A stretch of DNA of 19,292 bases, taken from assembly GCA_035644935.1 (NCBI GenBank), contig DASQNO010000023.1, positions 1-19,292 on the forward strand, given 5' to 3'. Shown one piece after another: positions 5,939-13,425 of this stretch (positions are counted from its first letter, which is position 1; every line of letters starts with the position of its first letter). The notes beneath the pieces are model-generated. The model worked only from the letters and a program-made list of their open reading frames with translations. It searched no databases and had not been told where the DNA came from. A program made the translations under genes and the position numbers. This DNA is from CADCVW01 sp035644935. Lineage in GTDB: Bacteria > Pseudomonadota > Alphaproteobacteria > Sphingomonadales > Sphingomonadaceae.

Positions 5939-6657
5939 GGCCGCGTGACCTCCGCCGCCAGCGTGTAGCCGCCGCCCCACACGGTTTTCAGCAGTTGCGG
6001 GTCCTTGGGATCCGCCTCGATCTTGCGGCGCAGGCGGCTGACTTGGTTGTCGATCGACCGGTCGAACGCCGCCGCCTCGCGCCCCTGCGTCAGGTCGAGC
6101 AGCTGATCGCGCGTCAGCACCTGCCGCGGGTGCGTCACCAGCGTCACCAGCAGGTTGAACTCGCCCGTGGACAGCGGCACCGAAACGCCGTCGGTGCCGA
6201 CCAACGCGCGCTCGCCCGCCTTCAGCACCCATGACCCGAAGGCGTAGCTGTCGCTGTCCGGCGCGCGCTGGCGAACCGCGCCGCCCGCCGCGCGGCGCAG
6301 GATGGCCTTGATGCGCGCGACGAGTTCGCGCGGGTTGAACGGTTTGACGACATAATCGTCGGCGCCCATCTCCAGCCCGACGATGCGGTCGGTGTCGTCG
6401 GTGCGCGCGGTCAGCATGATCACCGGCAGGTCGCCCGTGGCGCGGATATGGCGGCACAGGCTGAACCCGTCCTCGCCCGGCATCATGATGTCCAGCACGA
6501 CGAGGTCGATCGCGTAGGCCGTCATCGCCGCGCGCGCGGCCTCCGCGCCGGCGGCCTGCGTGACGCGATAGCCTTCCTTGCTGAGATACGCCGCGAGCGG
6601 CTCGCGGATCGAGCGTTCGTCGTCGACGATCAGGAGGTGCGGCCGGGCGTCGGACAT
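5935..6657 (-). CDS. OmpR-family response regulator, 240 aa
   Basis: The receiver domain (residues 6-120) has the acidic pair D12-D13, phosphoacceptor D56 in VVLDIMMPGEDG, T83 in MLTAR and K105 in YVVKPF. The C-terminal winged helix (about 135-237) carries the usual OmpR/PhoB features: LSTGEFNLLVTLVTHPRQVLTRDQLL, then RSIDNQVSRLRRKIE and a WGGGYTL end. It activates or represses promoters as a phosphorylated dimer on tandem half-sites. The gene lies 68 bases behind the EF-hand gene, with a strong terminator hairpin in between. Transcription therefore either reads through or starts in the very short leader after the hairpin. It overlaps the kinase gene by 4 bases. Confidence 0.94.
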   Translation of the reverse strand: MSDARPHLLIVDDERSIREPLAAYLSKEGYRVTQAAGAEAARAAMTAYAIDLVVLDIMMPGEDGFSLCRHIRATGDLPVIMLTARTDDTDRIVGLEMGADDYVVKPFNPRELVARIKAILRRAAGGAVRQRAPDSDSYAFGSWVLKAGERALVGTDGVSVPLSTGEFNLLVTLVTHPRQVLTRDQLLDLTQGREAAAFDRSIDNQVSRLRRKIEADPKDPQLLKTVWGGGYTLAAEVTRP

Positions 6658-6669
6658 GAGACCTCGCGT

Positions 6670-6713
6670 GAAAACAGGAAACGGCTGCCGGCGATGGGGA
6701 TCGCCGGCAGCCG
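6670..6713 (-). terminator. Rho-independent terminator behind the EF-hand gene
   Basis: 6682-6695 (CGGCTGCCGGCGAT) and 6700-6713 are perfect inverted copies, giving a 14-bp GC-rich stem with a 4-base loop. On the minus strand the stem is followed by TTTCCTGTTTTC, a T-rich tail. It terminates transcripts coming from the EF-hand gene and sits 25 bases before the response regulator ATG. Confidence 0.85.
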
Positions 6714-6725
6714 CCTTGAGTCGGT

Positions 6726-7295
6726 TTAGCGCGCGCGCCGGTCCTGCCTGGCGGCGCGCACCGTCTGCCGCTCGGCCGGGGTCACCGCGCCGTCGCGGTT
6801 GAGGTCGAGTCGGGCGAAGCGGGTCAGCCCCTGCGCCTGGAACTCGGCCCGGGTAACCGCGCCGTCGCCATTGGCGTCCATGCGGGCCACGCCCCGTCCA
6901 GCCATGCCCTGCCGGTTGCCGCGACGCTCGCCGCGTCGCTCCATGCGCTCGGCGCGGCGTTCGCTCACCGCCTGCATTTCGGCCAGCGTCACCGCGCCGT
7001 CGCGGTTGGCGTCCATGCGCGCGAAGCGCTGCGCCACCGTGGCGCGGCTTCCGCCGCGGCCGACGCGGTTGGCGCGCTGGCCACGAGCGCCCTTGCGCGC
7101 GGACAGTTCGGCGGCCGTGGCGACGCCGTCGCGGTTGGTGTCGAACCGCGCGAAGCGGCGGTCGAGCTGCGCCGAAAATTCGGCGCGGGACAGGCTGCCG
7201 TTGCCGTTGACGTCGGCGCGGCCGGCGGGCTGCGCCGATGCGGCGGTGCCAAGCGCCAGTGCGGCAAGAGCGGATATGATGATGGTCGCCTTCAC
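6726..7295 (-). CDS. Secreted EF-hand calcium-binding protein, 189 aa
   Basis: GTG start at 7295 with AAGGAG 7 bases upstream. A signal peptide (KATIIISALAALALGTAASAQ) is followed by five DxNxDG-type EF-hand loops starting near D28, D52, D95, D140 and D164. Examples are DVNGNGSLSRAEF and DTNRDGVATAAEL; each loop ends with the bidentate E. Linkers are very basic (RRAERMERRGERRGNRQG). The protein should bind several Ca ions in the periplasm or outside the cell. Loops 2-5 are very alike, which suggests internal duplication. The gene lies just upstream of the two-component pair on the same strand, with a tandem direct repeat ahead of it, so it is a plausible target of that system. No enzymatic domain is seen. 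Confidence 0.85.
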   Translation of the reverse strand: MKATIIISALAALALGTAASAQPAGRADVNGNGSLSRAEFSAQLDRRFARFDTNRDGVATAAELSARKGARGQRANRVGRGGSRATVAQRFARMDANRDGAVTLAEMQAVSERRAERMERRGERRGNRQGMAGRGVARMDANGDGAVTRAEFQAQGLTRFARLDLNRDGAVTPAERQTVRAARQDRRAR

Positions 7296-7366
7296 GATGA
7301 GTCTCCTTGGTTGTGATGATCTTATCGACCCGACCTGTCGCGCGCTTATGCCGCCGGGGATCGTTT

Positions 7367-7384
7367 TTGTCGCAAATTGTCGCA
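7367..7384 (-). promoter_or_regulatory. Tandem direct repeat, candidate OmpR-type operator
   Basis: TTGTCGCA occurs twice on the plus strand, at 7367-7374 and 7377-7384, exactly 10 bases apart. Direct repeats with 10-11 base spacing are the usual binding arrangement for OmpR/PhoB winged-helix dimers. The pair lies about 72 bases upstream of the GTG of the minus-strand EF-hand gene. The link to the response regulator at 5935-6657 is inferred from position and family. Confidence 0.5.
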
Positions 7385-7413
7385 GCGGCTCCGGACGTCG
7401 CGCCCGGAGCCGC
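7385..7413 (-). terminator. Hairpin behind the RcnB-like gene
   Basis: GCGGCTCCGG at 7385-7394 pairs perfectly with CCGGAGCCGC at 7404-7413 (10-bp stem, 9-base loop). It sits 11 bases beyond the stop of the minus-strand RcnB-like gene. There is no T-run directly after it on that strand, so termination is likely but not textbook. Confidence 0.5.
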
Positions 7414-7423
7414 CGCCGACAGC

Positions 7424-7819
7424 TTAGTTCAGCGCGCCGAACAGAACGGCGCCGATCAGGCCGCTGGCGATGCCGACCAGCACCGCGTCGTTGCCCGACT
7501 GGACATAACGGTAGCCGCGGGGCGCGGCGCCCAGCCGGTAGGCGCGCGGGTTGTGGATGACCCGGTAGTTGGGCGCGTAGCTGCTGTCGAAACGCTGGCC
7601 CCTGGCCCAGCGCCGCGCCTGCCGGTTCGGCTGCGTGTAGCCAACGCGCGCCGGCTGGACAACCTGGCGGGTCTTCACCACCACTTGGCCGTTACGCTTG
7701 TGCTTGACGGTCTGGACCTGCTTGACCGTCTGGACCTGGTACGCGCGGCCGTAGGGCGCCGCGGCGGCGGGTGCGGCCACGACGCCGGCGGCGGCGATGG
7801 CGAGAAGGATGGTCTTCAT
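7424..7819 (-). CDS. RcnB-like periplasmic protein, 131 aa
   Basis: ATG at 7819 is chosen for its GGAG site 9 bases upstream and because it starts a clean signal peptide (MKTILLAIAAAGVVAAPAAAA). The mature part has a basic, repetitive segment (QVQTVKQVQTVKHKRNGQVVVK). The C-terminal domain WARGQRFDSSYAPNYRVI, YRLGAAPRGYRYVQSGNDAVLVGIASGLI has the W-x-x-G...Y...Y-x-L...G-x-x-Y/W-V layout of the RcnB family. RcnB in E. coli is a periplasmic protein linked to Ni/Co homeostasis. Sphingomonad members are numerous and unstudied, so the metal role is not assured. The longer frame from 7885 has no protein-like start. It is divergent from mntR, 140 bases apart. Confidence 0.75.
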   Translation of the reverse strand: MKTILLAIAAAGVVAAPAAAAPYGRAYQVQTVKQVQTVKHKRNGQVVVKTRQVVQPARVGYTQPNRQARRWARGQRFDSSYAPNYRVIHNPRAYRLGAAPRGYRYVQSGNDAVLVGIASGLIGAVLFGALN

Positions 7820-7959
7820 GGCTTGGTGCTCCGTGCCTGACGCCCTGATTGGCGTTGATGACCTTTTGCCGCCGCGCTGTCGCACCGGTATGTCGGTGGC
7901 GCGCGAAATGGTGTCGAATTGTATCAGCCGCCTGCGCGCGGCTGCCGGGAGTTTACGAG

Positions 7960-8391
7960 ATGACGGAATTGACGGGGGCGGCGCGGCGGGCGGCGGCGTT
8001 CCGGCGCATGCGCGAGGCGCACAGCACGGAAATGGCGGAGGATTATGTCGAGCTGATCGCCGACCTGATCGCCGCGAATGGCGAGGCGCGGCTCGCGGAC
8101 CTTGCCGAACATGTCGGCGTCACCAGCGCCACCGTCGCCAAGGTCGTGCAGCGGCTGCAGCGGCTCGGACTGGTCCAGAGCCGCCCCTACCGCTCGATCT
8201 TCCTCACCGCCCAGGGGCAGGCGGTGGCCGACAGCTCGCGCGAACGCCACCGCGTCGTGCACGACTTCCTCCGTGCGCTCGGCATCGACGAGATGACCGC
8301 CGAAGCCGACGCGGAAGGGATCGAGCACCATGTCAGCACCGAAACGCTGGCGGCCTTCGCGCGCATGACCGTGACGCTTCGCAAAGGCTGA
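7960..8391 (+). CDS. mntR: Manganese-responsive regulator MntR (DtxR family), 143 aa
   Basis: ATG at 7960 has GGGAG upstream; the longer frame from 7849 adds only non-conserved sequence. The N-terminal winged helix runs to about residue 85 (ARLADLAEHVGVTSATVAKVVQRLQRLGLV is the helix-turn-helix), followed by the dimerisation/metal domain. All positions corresponding to the B. subtilis MntR ligands are present: D28 and E31 in EDYVELI, H97 in RERHRVV, and E119, E122, H123 in AEGIEHH. It should repress Mn uptake genes when Mn(II) is plentiful. It is followed after 12 bases by the end of the convergent porin gene and lies close to the sit operon. The probable operator is in the divergent porin/sitA promoter at 9742. 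Confidence 0.93.
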   Translation: MTELTGAARRAAAFRRMREAHSTEMAEDYVELIADLIAANGEARLADLAEHVGVTSATVAKVVQRLQRLGLVQSRPYRSIFLTAQGQAVADSSRERHRVVHDFLRALGIDEMTAEADAEGIEHHVSTETLAAFARMTVTLRKG

Positions 8392-8403
8392 CGGCTCGCG
8401 CGC

Positions 8404-9710
8404 TCAGAAGCCGACTTCGACCCGCAAGCCGACGATCAGCGCGTTTCGGACCGCCGCGTGGCCGCCCGGGCGGATCACGTATTGAACATCCGGCTGCAGC
8501 GTCAGCCAGCGGGCGACGGGCGCGCGATAGGTCGCCTCGACGATCAGCTCGCTGGCCTCAAGGACATTGTTTGCCGCCTCAAGTGCGGGCGCGCGGCGAA
8601 ACGGGCCGCCGAACCCGACCAAGCCTGCGGCAACCCCGATCCGGTCCTCGTCGCGGCCTCGGAAAGGTCCCGTGTAGGCAAGGCCGCCTCCCACATAGCG
8701 CTCGATCGCGTTCAGCCTCTCGTCGGCGAAGCCGAGCCGCAGCCAGCCCGCAAGCCCCTGCGGTCCGTCGGCCTCCTCCCGCGTCAGCCGGCGTTCGAGC
8801 AGCATGTAGAGGCCGTCATTGCCCCCGCGCATGGCGGGCTCGGCGTTCCGCCCCGCGGCGTGGATATCTTCGAACCTGCCGGTATAGCGCCAATACCCGA
8901 CCGCGGCCCTGGTGTCGCGCCGGCGGTAGTCCAGCTCGGCGACGACCTGCGCGCCGTCGCCTTTGCTAAGCCGGATCGCGGTGCGCCCGGGGCGGTCCGC
9001 ATCTCCGGGAACGCCGTCGAGAAGAGCGGCGCGTACGCGCCATTGCGGGCTGACCTCGAATTCGCCGCGGACGGCCAGCGACGTCGACGGAAAGATCGAC
9101 GGGCCGTTACGGCCGGACTGGGAGAAGTCGGGGCCGATGCCGTGCGAGGGATTGAGAAACAGCCCGGCGGTCTCGATCGCATCGAATTCGGAATTGAGGT
9201 CGTAGAGACCGAACTTCACGGACGCGCGGTCGGAGGCGAAGCGTTGCTCGGCCCAGGCTTCGTACAGGCGCGCGGCGCGGACGCCCGTTTCGATGTTCGA
9301 CACGCCCTGCGCATCGCCGATCAGGCTTTCGGAAAACCGCCGGCCATTGTTGTAGAGACCGTAGGCGAACAGTGTCGCGCCGCGCCAGCCGAAAACCCGT
9401 TCGGCATCGACGGTCAGCGTCACATCGAGATTGTCGAGATAGCGCGCCCCGCGTCCGAGGCCGCCGCGCACGTTCCCCAGACATCGGCCGTGTAGACCGC
9501 GGAAAGCGCAACCGCGGCCTCCGTCTCCTCGCCCGGGGGCGGCGTGGCGCCATCGAGGGCCGGCTCGCGTCCGGTCGCCCCGGCGTCCGCCGAATTGCCG
9601 CTGCCGGTCTCAGCGCCGGCCTCAGCCTCCCCGTTCGTTTCCTGGGCGACCACCGGATGAGCAAGGCAGATCAGGGCGGCGGTCGGAACAAGAAGGAAGC
9701 GTCGGATCAT
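8404..9710 (-). pseudogene. OprB-type outer-membrane porin, broken by a 1-base frameshift
   Basis: Two frames join into one porin. From ATG 9710 there is a signal peptide (MIRRFLLVPTAALICLAHPVVA), an alanine/glutamate-rich stretch and then AVALSAVYTADVWG. The next frame continues NVRGGLGRGARYLDNLDVTL to a C-terminal phenylalanine at 8404. The break is at the CCCC run 9475-9478 (GGGG on the coding strand), where one base is missing; restoring it gives about 435 residues. The body shows OprB features: YGLYNNGRRFSESLIGDAQG, YEAWAEQRF, KFGLYDLNSEFD, FLNPSHGIGPDF. OprB porins pass sugars, but the position between mntR and the Mn importer suggests a Mn porin comparable in role to the OprB-like MnoP of Bradyrhizobium. 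It could be a true pseudogene, a phase-variable tract or a sequencing error. Confidence 0.85.
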
Positions 9711-9737
9711 CCGGGATCGTCCAGTGCAGACTCGCGA

Positions 9738-9743
9738 ATTATA
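9738..9743 (-). promoter_or_regulatory. Porin -10 element
   Basis: The minus strand reads a perfect TATAAT here, 27 bases before the porin ATG at 9710. A 17-base spacer leads to TGCCTT, a poor -35. It shares bases with the operator at 9742-9753, which fits repression by blocking polymerase. Confidence 0.5.
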
Positions 9744-9753
9744 GCCATGGCTA
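9742..9753. promoter_or_regulatory. MntR-box-like operator
   Basis: TAGCCATGGCTA is a perfect 12-base palindrome of the form TAGC-N4-GCTA, the same core and spacing as the E. coli mntH MntR box. It lies in the 109-base divergent gap between the porin (minus) and sitA (plus), so one dimer could control both. The match is by eye; binding is inferred from the mntR gene nearby. Confidence 0.7.
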
Positions 9754-9819
9754 AATCATCAAGGCATTGCAAATACCGCTTTATCGTTTAACAGCCGTTG
9801 CGACGGGAAGACGACGGGC

Positions 9820-10764
9820 ATGATCGGAATCGAAGTGAACGAGGTCGCGGGCGGGCAAGAATGGCCCACCCGCCGCGGCGCGCTGCGGCTCGCGGCCGGC
9901 GGGCTCGCCGCCTTCACCCTGCCGGGCTGCACGCCCAAGGGCGGCGCGGGCTTCACCGTTGTCACCACCTTCACGATCATCGCCGACATGGCGCGCAACG
10001 TCGCGGGCGAGGCGGCGCGCGTGGAATCGATCACCAAGGTCGGCGCGGAGATCCACAACTACCAGCCGACGCCGCAGGACCTCGTCAAGGCGCAGGGCGC
10101 GGACCTGATCCTGTGGAACGGGCTCAACCTCGAACTCTGGTTCGCGCAGTTCTTCCGCAGCCTGCGCGGCGTGCCCGGCGTCGTCGTCTCGGAAGGCGTG
10201 GAGCCGATCGGCATCGGCGAGGGGCCTTACACCGGCAAGCCCAATCCCCACGCCTGGATGTCGCCCGCCGCGGGAGGAACTTACGTCGACAACATCCGCG
10301 ACGCGCTAGCCAAGTACGATCCGGCGAACGCCGAGACGTATCGCCGTAACGCCGCCGCGTACAAGGGGCGGATCGACGCGACGCTCGCCCCGGTCCGCGA
10401 GAGGCTTGCGGCGCTCCCGCCCGAGCGGCGCTGGCTGGTGACCAGCGAAGGCGCGTTCACATATCTCGTCCGCGATCTGGGTTTGCGCGAACTCTATTTG
10501 TGGCCGATCAACGCCGACCAGCAGGGCACGCCGCAGCAGGTGCGCCGCGTCATCGACGCCGTGCGCGCCAACCGCATCCCCGCGGTGTTCAGCGAAAGCA
10601 CGATCTCGCCGGACGCGGCGCAGCAGGTCGCGCGCGAAACGGGCGCGGCGTACGGCGGCGTGCTCTACGTCGATTCGCTGAGCGAGCCCGGCGGCCCGGT
10701 CCCGACCTATCTCGACATGCTGCGCGTCACCGGCGAGACGATCGCGCGGGGCCTCGGCGCATGA
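9820..10764 (+). CDS. sitA: Manganese ABC transporter substrate-binding lipoprotein (SitA/MntC type), 314 aa
   Basis: A cluster A-I metal-binding protein that captures Mn(II), or Fe(II)/Zn(II), in the periplasm. The four expected ligands are present with the usual spacing: H79 (EIHNYQPTPQD), H144 (NPHAWMSP), E210 (TSEGAFTYL) and D285 (YVDSLS). ELWFAQFF after GLNL is typical of SitA-like rather than ZnuA-like members, and no histidine-rich loop of ZnuA type is present. The N-terminus has TRRGALRLAAGGLAAFTLPGC: a twin-arginine-like start and a lipobox with C37, pointing to a Tat-exported lipoprotein. The stop overlaps the ATPase start (ATGA). The operator at 9742 lies 66 bases upstream. Confidence 0.93.
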   Translation: MIGIEVNEVAGGQEWPTRRGALRLAAGGLAAFTLPGCTPKGGAGFTVVTTFTIIADMARNVAGEAARVESITKVGAEIHNYQPTPQDLVKAQGADLILWNGLNLELWFAQFFRSLRGVPGVVVSEGVEPIGIGEGPYTGKPNPHAWMSPAAGGTYVDNIRDALAKYDPANAETYRRNAAAYKGRIDATLAPVRERLAALPPERRWLVTSEGAFTYLVRDLGLRELYLWPINADQQGTPQQVRRVIDAVRANRIPAVFSESTISPDAAQQVARETGAAYGGVLYVDSLSEPGGPVPTYLDMLRVTGETIARGLGA

Positions 10765-11630
10765 GCGTAGCCGCCGGGGAGGGCGGCGGCGGCATCGACG
10801 TCCGCGCGGCGACCGTCACCTACCGCAACGGCCACACCGCGCTGGTCGACGCCAGCTTCGCCATCCCCACCGGCACGATCACCGCTTTGGTCGGCATGAA
10901 CGGCAGCGGCAAGTCGACTTTGTTCAAGGCGATCATGGGCTTCGTGCCGCTCGCCGCCGGGTCGATCACCGTGCTCGGCGACCCGGTGCGCGCGGCGCTC
11001 AAGCGCAACGTCGTCGCCTATGTGCCCCAAAGCGAAGACATCGACTGGAACTTTCCCGTGCTGGTCGAAGACGCGGTGATGATGGGGCGCTACGGCCGCA
11101 TGAACTGGCTGCGCACCGCCCGGCGCGCCGATCACGACGCCGTGGACGCCGCGCTGGAGCGCGTCGGCATGACCGCCTACCGCAAGCGGCAGATCGGCGA
11201 GCTTTCCGGCGGCCAGAAGAAGCGCGTCTTTCTCGCCCGCGCGCTGGCGCAGGACGGCCGCGTCATCCTGCTCGACGAACCGTTCACGGGGGTCGACGTC
11301 AAGACCGAGGACGCGATCATCGCGCTGCTGCGCACGCTGCGCGACGAGGGCCGCGTCATGCTGGTGTCGACGCACAACCTGGGCAGCGTCCCCGAATATT
11401 GCGACCGCGCCGTGCTGCTCGACCGCACCGTGCTCGCCTCCGGGCCGACCAACGAAGTGTTCACGCAACGCAATCTTGAACGCGCATTCGGCGGCGTGTT
11501 GCGCCACTTCCTCTTGAAGGACGACATCGCCGGCTCCGGCCAGCCGCGCGCGGTCGGCTTCATCTCCGACGACGAGCGGCCCTTCATCGTCTACGAGGAG
11601 CGCGACCGGCAGCCCCAGGGCGACGCGTGA
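10761..11630 (+). CDS. sitB: Manganese ABC transporter ATP-binding protein, 289 aa
   Basis: ATG at 10761 overlaps the sitA stop by 4 bases. The ABC motifs are all intact: Walker A GMNGSGKST (45-53), Q-loop Q90 in YVPQSEDIDWNFP, signature LSGGQKKR (148-155), Walker B VILLDEP with E173, and the H-loop H205 in STHN. The QSEDIDWNFPV segment is characteristic of Mn/Fe/Zn importer ATPases. The C-terminal extension of about 60 residues (HFLLKDDIAGSGQPRAVGFISDDERPFIVYEE) is usual for SitB-type proteins. It powers the two permeases that follow and overlaps the first by 4 bases (GTGA). Confidence 0.94.
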   Translation: MSVAAGEGGGGIDVRAATVTYRNGHTALVDASFAIPTGTITALVGMNGSGKSTLFKAIMGFVPLAAGSITVLGDPVRAALKRNVVAYVPQSEDIDWNFPVLVEDAVMMGRYGRMNWLRTARRADHDAVDAALERVGMTAYRKRQIGELSGGQKKRVFLARALAQDGRVILLDEPFTGVDVKTEDAIIALLRTLRDEGRVMLVSTHNLGSVPEYCDRAVLLDRTVLASGPTNEVFTQRNLERAFGGVLRHFLLKDDIAGSGQPRAVGFISDDERPFIVYEERDRQPQGDA

Positions 11631-12478
11631 CTTTGCTCGAACCCTTCGGCTACGGCTACATGGTCAACGCCATGGCGGTCAGCGCGCTGGTCGGCGGCGT
11701 GTGCGCGTTCCTGTCGGCCTATCTGATGCTCAAGGGCTGGTCGCTGATCGGCGACGCGCTGTCCCATTCGATCGTGCCCGGCGTCGCGGGCGCGTACATG
11801 CTGGGGCTGCCCTTTTCGCTGGGGGCCTTCCTCGCCGGGGGGCTCGCCGCGGGCGCGATGCTGTTCCTGAACCAGCGCACCAAGCTTCGCGAGGACGCGA
11901 TCATCGGGCTGATCTTCACATCCTTCTTCGGCCTCGGCCTGTTCATGGTCTCCATCTCGCCGACCGCGGTGGACATTCAGACGATCGTGCTCGGCAACAT
12001 CCTGGCGATCACGCCGGCCGACACGCTGCAGCTCGTGGTGATCGCCGTCGTGTCGCTCACCATCCTGCTCGCCAAGTGGAAGGACCTGCTCGTCGTCTTC
12101 TTCGACGAAAGCCACGCGCGCTCGGTTGGGCTCAACGCCACCGCGCTCAAGATCCTGTTCTTTACGCTGCTCAGCGCCTGCACCGTCGCCGCGCTGCAGA
12201 CCGTCGGCGCGCTGCTCGTCATCGCGATGGTCGTGACCCCCGGCGCCACCGCCTACCTGCTCACCGACCGCTTTCCGCGGCTCATCGCGATCAGCGTCGC
12301 GATCGGCGCCACCACCAGCTTCACCGGCGCGTACATCAGCTACTTTCTCGACGGCGCGACGGGCGGCGTCATCGTCGTGCTGCAGACTTTGGTCTTCCTC
12401 GCCGCCTTTCTCCTCGCGCCCAAGCACGGCCTCTTCGCCGCCCGCCGCCGCGCCGCCACTCCAGCCCCCGCGGCCTGA
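11627..12478 (+). CDS. sitC: Manganese ABC transporter permease, 283 aa
   Basis: GTG at 11627 overlaps the sitB stop. This is an ABC-3 family inner-membrane permease with about eight hydrophobic segments. The family signature appears near the N-terminus (LMLKGWSLIGDALSHSIVPGVAGAY) and again in the conserved TVGALLVIAMVVTPGATAYLLTDR helix pair. KLREDAIIGLIFTSFFGLGL is the cytoplasmic-loop region that contacts the ATPase. Its close relative follows directly, so the channel is probably a heterodimer. The tail (APKHGLFAARRRAATPAPAA) is low complexity. Confidence 0.93.
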   Translation: MTLLEPFGYGYMVNAMAVSALVGGVCAFLSAYLMLKGWSLIGDALSHSIVPGVAGAYMLGLPFSLGAFLAGGLAAGAMLFLNQRTKLREDAIIGLIFTSFFGLGLFMVSISPTAVDIQTIVLGNILAITPADTLQLVVIAVVSLTILLAKWKDLLVVFFDESHARSVGLNATALKILFFTLLSACTVAALQTVGALLVIAMVVTPGATAYLLTDRFPRLIAISVAIGATTSFTGAYISYFLDGATGGVIVVLQTLVFLAAFLLAPKHGLFAARRRAATPAPAA

Positions 12479-13326
12479 TGGACACGCTGCTCGCCCCCTT
12501 CACCTTTCCGTTCATGCAGAACGCGTTCGCCATCGCGCTGCTGGTCGCGGTGCCGACCGCCCTGCTGTCCTGCTTCCTCGTCCTGAAGGGCTGGTCGCTG
12601 ATGGGCGACGCGGTCAGCCACGCGGTGCTGCCGGGCGTCGTGCTCGCCTACATCGCCGGCCTGCCGCTCGCCGCTGGCGCGTTCGCCGCCGGCATGGCCT
12701 GCGCGGTGGGCACCGGCTGGCTCAAGGAGAACAGCCGCATCAAGGAGGACGCGCTGCTGGGCGTCGTATTCTCCGGCATGTTCGCCGCCGGGATCGTGCT
12801 CTACACCGCGATCGAGACGGACGTGCACCTCGATCACATCTTGTTCGGCAACATGCTGGGCGTCGGCGGCGCCAACCTCCTCCAGAGCGGCGTCATCGCG
12901 ATCCTCGTCACCGGCGCCATTGCAATGCGCTGGAAGGACCTCCTCCTCCACGCCTTCGACCCGCAACAGGCGCGCGCCCTGGGGCTGCCGGTGCGCGCGC
13001 TGCACTACGGCCTGCTGTGCCTCCTGTCGCTCGCCGTCGTCGGCGCGCTCACCGCCACGGGCATCATCCTGACCATCGCCATGCTGATCGCACCCGGGGC
13101 TATCGCCTTCCTCCTGACAAAGCGGTTCGGCGCCATGCTGCTCACCGCCGTCGCCATCGCCGTGACCGCCTCGCTGCTCGGCGTTTACTTGAGCTTCTTC
13201 CTCGACAGCGCGTCGGCCCCGACAATCGTGCTCCTGCTGACGACCGCCTTCATCGCCGCGTTCCTCCAATCCAGCCGACAACCGACCGGAGACCCGGTGC
13301 CCGCTCGTCGAACGGCCACGACGTAG
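12478..13326 (+). CDS. sitD: Manganese ABC transporter second permease, 282 aa
   Basis: ATG at 12478 shares one base with the sitC stop (TGATG). It has the same fold and motifs as sitC: LVLKGWSLMGDAVSHAVLPGVVLAY, RIKEDALLGVVFSGMFAAGIVL, ATGIILTIAMLIAPGAIAFLLTKR, and about eight membrane helices. The paired permeases identify a SitABCD/YfeABCD-type system and not a single-permease ZnuABC. The last 20 residues (SSRQPTGDPVPARRTATT) are a poorly constrained tail. It is the end of the operon; the 99-base gap to the convergent lipoprotein gene has no clear terminator. Confidence 0.93.
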   Translation: MDTLLAPFTFPFMQNAFAIALLVAVPTALLSCFLVLKGWSLMGDAVSHAVLPGVVLAYIAGLPLAAGAFAAGMACAVGTGWLKENSRIKEDALLGVVFSGMFAAGIVLYTAIETDVHLDHILFGNMLGVGGANLLQSGVIAILVTGAIAMRWKDLLLHAFDPQQARALGLPVRALHYGLLCLLSLAVVGALTATGIILTIAMLIAPGAIAFLLTKRFGAMLLTAVAIAVTASLLGVYLSFFLDSASAPTIVLLLTTAFIAAFLQSSRQPTGDPVPARRTATT

Positions 13327-13425
13327 CGCGTACGTTCGTTCCCGCGACCGCCTCGAAGGGCGAGCCGGCAACCATGAGAAGCATGAGGTTACCGCAACAA
13401 CGCGTGCTTCCAGGCGAGCGGGAGG

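Noticed and set aside
5939..6457. A 649-residue kinase with a long N-terminal extension
   Set aside because: The extension is an out-of-frame reading of the response regulator; the GTG at 5938 with the GTGA overlap explains the real start.
9767..9792. A sitA promoter (TTGCAA with TTTAAC)
   Set aside because: The spacer is only 14 bases and other hexamer pairs are equally weak, so no site is claimed.
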